Assembly (NCBI GenBank): GCA_043725085.1
Contig: JAYSLY010000009.1
Coordinates: 1-7,427, forward strand
Length of the DNA stretch: 7,427 nt
Source of the DNA: UBA9630 sp043725085
GTDB taxonomy: Bacteria > Patescibacteriota > Minisyncoccia > Moranbacterales > UBA2206
Reading direction: 5' to 3'
In this document: positions 4,580 to 7,427 of the stretch, in pieces
Position numbering within the stretch: the stretch's first letter is position 1
Layout of the letters: every line of letters starts with the position of its first letter
Program-made: the position numbers and the translations under genes
Notes under the pieces: model-generated
Databases searched by the model: none
Seen by the model: the letters and a program-made list of their open reading frames with translations, nothing else
What the model was told of the DNA's origin: nothing

Positions 4580-6289
4580 CTACTTCTCATTTTTTCCAAA
4601 TTGCTCCACACTTGCTGGCAAAGCAGGTGGAACGTTCAAGCTAAACACATTCCACAAAAACAAGATAAACAAAACCAACCCGACAATCCCCCATTCCGAC
4701 CAAATCAAAACAAAAACATTGTGCACCGGCTGAAATTGCCAGGCCTCCCAATTTGGACGAATATGCTCAGTAGCTAAAATAGATTGCCCGGTTCCCACCC
4801 CAACAAGCGGATTTTGGGAAATAATTCGCCAAGAAGCTGACAAATAGGCATTTCTTTCTGCCAAAGATTTTAGAAAAAACGAACCAACATCCAGCCTGAC
4901 CAAGAGTGATATAATAACACTAATAAAAACTACGCCAACAATTTTTTTAAAATGTTCCACGTGGAACATTTTAGATGCCTTATTCCACACAAATGTTCCA
5001 CGTGGAACATTTGTATAAACAAGTGCGACAGCCAAAGCCAAAATGGCTGACTTGGAAAAAGAAAGAAATATTCCAATAATTTGAATTGCGAGAATAAGCC
5101 TAATAAAGCTCAACCAAATCATTCCACGCTTGCCACATGATCCAAAATTGTTCCACGTGGAACATTTCTGAATATTTTGTCCCTTAAAATGTTCCACGTG
5201 GAACATTTTTTTATATAACAGCGTTACCATAATCGAAAAAAACAGAAATCCCCCCAGAATGTTTGGATGAGGAAAAAGGCCATAAGAGCGGATCAGAACA
5301 TGATGATTAGCGATAATTTTTGCCACTCCCAGAATATTTTGTCCAACCAGGCTTTCTTTGAGCCAAAACAGCCCAAGTGAGCGCTGAAGAATAAATTGAG
5401 CAATCCCAATCAAGGATTGCACAACTCCAAGAAAGATAATAACCCGGAAAAACATAACTGCCTCACAAATTGTTCCACGTGGAACATTTTTTTCAATATT
5501 ACTCTCAATATTGTTCCACGTGGAACAATTTACATAAGACTGAATAAGACAAGGAACAAATCTAATAGCAACATACACAAATAATACATATAGCTCAATA
5601 AACCTAGTAGACCGATAAAAGCTAACCAGTATGTTTTCTGACCAAAATAAGCTCACGAATGACCACGAGATCAGAACGAGAGGAATTACAAAAATATTTT
5701 GCTTAAAATTGTTCCACGTGGAACAATTTATTGAAGCATCTACTAAGCTGACTCCAGCTAAAAATCCACAAGCTAACCAAAGCAAGACTTGTCCCTGCCA
5801 AATGTCCCACAAATAGTGGTCAAATAGCGAAATTATTATCAATCCAAATAGTATTGCTCGAAAATATGGAATTATTTTCAATAAAACACCATCAGATTGT
5901 TCCACGTGGAACATTTTAGTTAAAAATGCCTTGAAATAAGCAAATTTGTCTATGGATAAGTTCTGAATAGACAAATTATCCACACTTTCTGCGTGATCTA
6001 TCTTGTGGACAAACTCCGAGGGAGCGCTACTGCTTGTTGACAAATCTAGTGTTTTATTGTATAGTATGGATATAGTCCAAACTAGGATTGCAAGACACAA
6101 GAATATGTCAGAGGCATAAACATATGCACCGGCGTATTCATTGAAAGTTCCTTTAATTGGGAAGTATAATATTACTTTTCTCACTCCGAGCGCAAAAGTC
6201 AATAGAAACAAATAGAAAAACCAAACATCAATTGGCTGTTTTTTGATTTTCTTCCAGATTTCTTGCGTTCTTCCAGCTAATTTTTCCAT
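4580..6289 (-). CDS. O-antigen ligase (Wzy_C) family membrane protein hosting parS-like palindromes
   Basis: 569 residues with about 11-12 hydrophobic segments (near 22-40, 57-78, 142-158, 165-185, 198-216, 230-247, 279-300, 343-360, 391-426, 448-465, 525-548). The C-terminal half carries hallmarks of the O-antigen ligase/polymerase family: GLFPHPN (337-343), SFSKSAILAL (410-419), SASWRIISQNPLVGVG (484-499) and PVHNVFVLIWSEWGIVG (521-537). Such proteins polymerise surface glycans or ligate them to a carrier in the cytoplasmic membrane. The oddity is that eight 16-bp palindromes are translated within it as MFHVEH/Q (residues 126, 362, 441), CSTWN (189, 255, 376) or NVPRGT (268, 427), all in predicted inter-membrane loops. 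A long polar linker (about 79-138) also encodes DnaA-box-like DNA. No Shine-Dalgarno sequence precedes ATG 6287-6289. The family call is good; substrate unknown. Confidence 0.85.
   Translation of the reverse strand: MEKLAGRTQEIWKKIKKQPIDVWFFYLFLLTFALGVRKVILYFPIKGTFNEYAGAYVYASDIFLCLAILVWTISILYNKTLDLSTSSSAPSEFVHKIDHAESVDNLSIQNLSIDKFAYFKAFLTKMFHVEQSDGVLLKIIPYFRAILFGLIIISLFDHYLWDIWQGQVLLWLACGFLAGVSLVDASINCSTWNNFKQNIFVIPLVLISWSFVSLFWSENILVSFYRSTRFIELYVLFVYVAIRFVPCLIQSYVNCSTWNNIESNIEKNVPRGTICEAVMFFRVIIFLGVVQSLIGIAQFILQRSLGLFWLKESLVGQNILGVAKIIANHHVLIRSYGLFPHPNILGGFLFFSIMVTLLYKKMFHVEHFKGQNIQKCSTWNNFGSCGKRGMIWLSFIRLILAIQIIGIFLSFSKSAILALAVALVYTNVPRGTFVWNKASKMFHVEHFKKIVGVVFISVIISLLVRLDVGSFFLKSLAERNAYLSASWRIISQNPLVGVGTGQSILATEHIRPNWEAWQFQPVHNVFVLIWSEWGIVGLVLFILFLWNVFSLNVPPALPASVEQFGKNEK
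4953..4968. repeat. parS-like palindrome, copy 1
   Basis: Perfect TGTTCCACGTGGAACA; symmetry extends to 24 bp (4949-4972). It is read as MFHVEH (residues 441-446) of the membrane protein. It pairs with copy 2, start-to-start 41 bp. The sequence is one base from Bacillus subtilis parS (TGTTCCACGTGAAACA) and is fully symmetric. Confidence 0.85.
4994..5009. repeat. parS-like palindrome, copy 2
   Basis: Perfect TGTTCCACGTGGAACA; the longest perfect symmetry of the set, 26 bp (4989-5014). It is read as NVPRGT (residues 427-432). It is paired with copy 1 at 41 bp. Confidence 0.85.
5149..5164. repeat. parS-like palindrome, copy 3
   Basis: Perfect 16-bp TGTTCCACGTGGAACA with no further symmetry. 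It is read as CSTWN (residues 376-380). It is paired with copy 4 at 41 bp. Confidence 0.85.
5190..5205. repeat. parS-like palindrome, copy 4
   Basis: Perfect TGTTCCACGTGGAACA; symmetry extends to 24 bp (5186-5209). It is read as MFHVEH (residues 362-367). It is paired with copy 3 at 41 bp. Confidence 0.85.
5471..5486. repeat. parS-like palindrome, copy 5
   Basis: Perfect TGTTCCACGTGGAACA, followed by a T-run. It is read as NVPRGT (residues 268-273). It is paired with copy 6 at 41 bp. Confidence 0.85.
5512..5527. repeat. parS-like palindrome, copy 6
   Basis: Perfect TGTTCCACGTGGAACA; symmetry extends to 20 bp (5510-5529). It is read as CSTWN (residues 255-259). It is paired with copy 5 at 41 bp. 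Confidence 0.85.
5710..5725. repeat. parS-like palindrome, copy 7
   Basis: Perfect TGTTCCACGTGGAACA; symmetry extends to 24 bp (5706-5729). It is read as CSTWN (residues 189-193). It is a single site with no partner at 41 bp. Confidence 0.85.
5898..5913. repeat. parS-like palindrome, copy 8
   Basis: Perfect TGTTCCACGTGGAACA. It is read as MFHVEQ (residues 126-131) at the end of the long polar linker. It is a single site, 188 bp from copy 7 start to start, and is the copy nearest the DnaA-box-like sequences. Confidence 0.85.
5943..5977. repeat. 11-bp inverted repeat overlapping DnaA-box-like sequences
   Basis: AATTTGTCTAT (5943-5953) and ATAGACAAATT (5967-5977) are exact reverse complements separated by 13 bases. 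The left arm overlaps TATGGATAA (5951-5959, the complement of TTATCCATA, one mismatch from a DnaA box). The right arm runs into TTATCCACA (5976-5984). It lies inside the coding sequence of the membrane protein's polar linker, where it gives the near-repeat NLSIQNLSID. Confidence 0.5.
5976..5984 (+). other. Perfect DnaA-box sequence (TTATCCACA)
   Basis: Exact match to the strong DnaA box, within codons for residues 102-105 of the membrane protein. It lies 62 bases from parS-like copy 8 and 19 bases from the next box-like sequence. Binding is not shown. Confidence 0.4.
6004..6012 (-). other. DnaA-box-like sequence (TTGTCCACA)
   Basis: On the minus strand this reads TTGTCCACA, one mismatch from TTATCCACA. 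It is in opposite orientation to the box at 5976-5984, in codons for FVHK (residues 93-96) of the linker. Confidence 0.3.
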
Positions 6290-6314
6290 AGTAGTGGTTC
6301 GGATAATTACTCAT

Positions 6315-6343
6315 AGTGTAGTGTTTTTTGCCTATTACTGCAA
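6315..6343 (-). promoter_or_regulatory. Weak promoter candidate for the O-antigen ligase-like gene
   Basis: On the minus strand TTGCAG (6343-6338) and TACACT (6320-6315) are separated by 17 bases, giving a start near 6308 and a 19-base leader. The -35 match is poor (3 of 6) and the -10 moderate (4 of 6). The -35 overlaps the left arm of the inverted repeat at 6339-6363. Confidence 0.25.
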
Positions 6344-6363
6344 ATACAGAATTAGAATTTGCA
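6339..6363. promoter_or_regulatory. Inverted repeat in the divergent intergenic region (operator candidate)
   Basis: TGCAAAT (6339-6345) and ATTTGCA (6357-6363) are perfect 7-bp arms 11 bases apart, midway between two divergent genes. The arms overlap the proposed -35 elements of both promoters. The repeat may be an operator for a helix-turn-helix protein such as the neighbouring gene product, or may just reflect two facing -35 elements. Confidence 0.35.
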
Positions 6364-6387
6364 CATTGTATCGCTCTGTAGTACGAT
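6359..6387 (+). promoter_or_regulatory. Promoter candidate giving a leaderless transcript
   Basis: TTGCAC (6359-6364) and TACGAT (6382-6387) are spaced by 17 bases. The predicted start falls at about 6394, the A of the ATG, so the mRNA would be leaderless. This agrees with the lack of a Shine-Dalgarno sequence, but both hexamers are imperfect. Confidence 0.25.
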
Positions 6388-6393
6388 TGATTT

Positions 6394-7080
6394 ATGGAAT
6401 CTAAATATATAAATTTTAAGCTAGCAGCAATAAGCTTGAGAAAGTCGGGGCATACCTATGGAGAAATAAAAAAAGCTCTAGATGCTGATATTCCTAAGAG
6501 TACTCTGTTTTGTTGGCTACATAAAATCAACTTAACAGATACCGCGACCAGTAGATTGAAATCGGCCGCGGAAAATAATATAAAAAAGGCTCACCTATTG
6601 GCCCTAAAAAGCAACAAAGAGAAAAGAACCACGCACTTGGCAAAAATAGCGACGAGTATTGAGCATCTTAAAAAAATTAAAAGAGATAGAAATGTTGCAA
6701 AAATTATCTTAGCAGTGCTATATTTAGGCGAGGGTGGCAAGAGCGGAAGAAGCTCTCTCATGTTGGGCAATTCAGATCCTGCCATAATTAAGCTATTTTT
6801 AGCACTCTTGCGACAAAATTATCCTATTGATGAAACCAAGTTCCGCTGTACCGTCCAGTGCCGTGCTGACCAAGACATTCCTAAACTGGAAAAATTTTGG
6901 TCAGAAATTACAGACATTTCTCCGAGTAATTTCTATAAAGCTAGAGTTGATGCAAGAACCATAGGGAAAAAATCAAAAAAACCTGCCTACAAAGGCGTGT
7001 GTAGAATAGACTATTTTTCAGCTGATACTTTTAATGAAATAAAAATGATCATGGAAATTGTTTGTGATTTGGGGATATAG
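6394..7080 (+). CDS. HTH plus LAGLIDADG-like domain protein
   Basis: 228 residues, basic. Residues about 8-45 (AAISLRKSGHTYGEIKKAL then IPKSTLFCWLHK) read as a homeodomain-like helix-turn-helix of the type seen in transposase and resolvase N-termini. A Lys-rich helical linker (50-100) follows. Residues 103-225 contain LYLGEGGKSGRSSLMLGNSD (109-128) and FLALLRQNY (135-143), resembling the helix, acidic GEG and NSDP strand pattern of LAGLIDADG-type endonuclease domains. A nuclease role is inference; it may equally be a regulator with that fold. No second clear LAGLIDADG helix is seen, so if it is a nuclease it may act as a dimer. The ATG at 6394 is the first in frame, without a Shine-Dalgarno sequence. 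The stop codon lies inside the tRNA-Ala gene (10-base overlap). Confidence 0.75.
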   Translation: MESKYINFKLAAISLRKSGHTYGEIKKALDADIPKSTLFCWLHKINLTDTATSRLKSAAENNIKKAHLLALKSNKEKRTTHLAKIATSIEHLKKIKRDRNVAKIILAVLYLGEGGKSGRSSLMLGNSDPAIIKLFLALLRQNYPIDETKFRCTVQCRADQDIPKLEKFWSEITDISPSNFYKARVDARTIGKKSKKPAYKGVCRIDYFSADTFNEIKMIMEIVCDLGI

Positions 7081-7143
7081 CTCAGCTGGTAGAGCGTTTG
7101 CGTGGCACGCAAAAGGTCTGGAGTTCGAGACTCCATATCTCCA
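7071..7143 (+). tRNA. tRNA-Ala (anticodon GGC)
   Basis: 73 bases. Acceptor GGGGATA pairs with TATCTCC (one G-U), D stem GCTC/GAGC, anticodon stem TTTGC/GCAAA around loop GTGGCAC giving anticodon GGC, and T arm TGGAG-TTCGAGA-CTCCA. Discriminator A7143 is followed by CA, so CCA is not encoded. The first 10 bases are shared with the end of the upstream coding sequence. Confidence 0.96.
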
Positions 7144-7163
7144 CAGTTTAAAAAAGTAGCCGC

Positions 7164-7237
7164 GGACGATTAGCTCAGTTGGTTAGAGCGCACGATTCAC
7201 ATTCGTGAGGTCACTGGTTCGAGTCCAGTATCGTCCA
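7164..7237 (+). tRNA. tRNA-Val (anticodon CAC)
   Basis: 74 bases. Perfect acceptor GGACGAT/ATCGTCC, D stem GCTC/GAGC, anticodon stem CACGA/TCGTG around loop TTCACAT giving CAC (reads GTG, valine), and T arm ACTGG-TTCGAGT-CCAGT. CCA is not encoded. It lies 20 bases after tRNA-Ala, probably in the same transcript. Confidence 0.96.
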
Positions 7238-7254
7238 CAAAATAGGCCTTGTTA

Positions 7255-7326
7255 GCCTTCATAGCTCAATGGATAGAGCAAATCCGTCCTAAGGATGAGA
7301 TGTAGGTTCGATTCCTACTGAGGGCA
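7255..7326 (+). tRNA. tRNA-Arg (anticodon CCT)
   Basis: 72 bases. Acceptor GCCTTCA/TGAGGGC (one G-U), D stem GCTC/GAGC, and anticodon stem AATCC/GGATG with an A-G mismatch at the outermost pair. The loop GTCCTAA gives CCT (reads AGG, arginine). T arm GTAGG-TTCGATT-CCTAC. CCA is not encoded. It lies 17 bases after tRNA-Val. Confidence 0.95.
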
Positions 7327-7366
7327 CAAACCCAGTATATTCCAATCTTAAGAAGTGACTAAACTC

Positions 7367-7390
7367 ATAACCGGACTTTTTGGTTATTTT
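7367..7390 (+). terminator. Weak terminator candidate after the tRNA cluster
   Basis: ATAACC (7367-7372) and GGTTAT (7382-7387) form a 6-bp stem with a 9-base loop and only a short T stretch. The frame from GTG 7355 to the window end is also open (24 codons, hydrophobic), so this could instead be the start of a gene cut by the edge. Neither reading is strong. Confidence 0.25.
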
Positions 7391-7427
7391 GTTAAATCTT
7401 TACTAATTTTTTCAAATAATTTATCTT

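Noticed and set aside
5396..5816. Two plus-strand open frames of about 60 codons (5396-5584, 5631-5816) containing CSTWN or FHVEQ
   Set aside because: The peptides appear only because the palindrome reads the same on both strands; they oppose a well-supported gene and have no other coding signal.
4953..5913. CRISPR array
   Set aside because: Repeats are 16-26 bp perfect palindromes with unequal spacing (41 to 281 bp) inside an open, recognisable membrane-protein gene; no cas genes are present.
7191..7207. tRNA-His reading of the second tRNA
   Set aside because: The 7-base loop TTCACAT places CAC at positions 34-36, which reads the valine codon GTG; a GTG anticodon would be needed for histidine.
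7355..7426. Start of a gene at GTG 7355 running off the right edge
   Set aside because: Open for 24 hydrophobic codons but no ATG or ribosome-binding signal and too short to judge; noted only with the terminator candidate.

Overview
The window looks like a bacterial chromosome segment from the Candidate Phyla Radiation (Patescibacteria), probably a Parcubacteria/Moranbacteria-like lineage. This is inferred from the gene set, the lysine/isoleucine-rich proteins, the near absence of Shine-Dalgarno sequences and tRNA genes without an encoded CCA. I cannot confirm it without a search. The standard code is used: no gene needs UGA read as an amino acid, and five of the six complete genes stop at TAG.

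Left part (1-3833, plus strand): a 205-base leader holds an extended -10 promoter candidate. It is followed by a tight operon of an MBL-fold hydrolase, a small single-pass membrane protein and a full-length DNA gyrase subunit A. The operon ends at a strong bidirectional terminator, with a perfect DnaA-box sequence just after the gyrA stop.

Middle part (3852-6289, minus strand): a small RBBP9/YdeN-like alpha/beta hydrolase with its own promoter, and upstream of it a 569-residue multi-pass membrane protein of the O-antigen ligase (Wzy_C) family. The latter gene is the main point of interest. It carries eight perfect copies of the palindrome TGTTCCACGTGGAACA, one base away from the Bacillus parS centromere sequence. 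Six copies form three pairs, each pair exactly 41 bp apart start to start. The copies occur in all three reading frames (read as MFHVEH, CSTWN or VPRGT) and all fall in predicted loops between membrane segments. The same gene's first large loop also carries DnaA-box-like sequences. The simplest reading is that the gene hosts a dense ParB-binding centromere, possibly near the chromosome origin. A mobile palindromic repeat is the main alternative.

Right part (6394-7427, plus strand): a divergently transcribed protein with an N-terminal helix-turn-helix and a LAGLIDADG-like C-terminal part. Its last ten bases overlap the first of three tRNA genes (Ala-GGC, Val-CAC, Arg-CCT). No parA, parB, dnaA, rRNA, transposase or CRISPR array is in the window.
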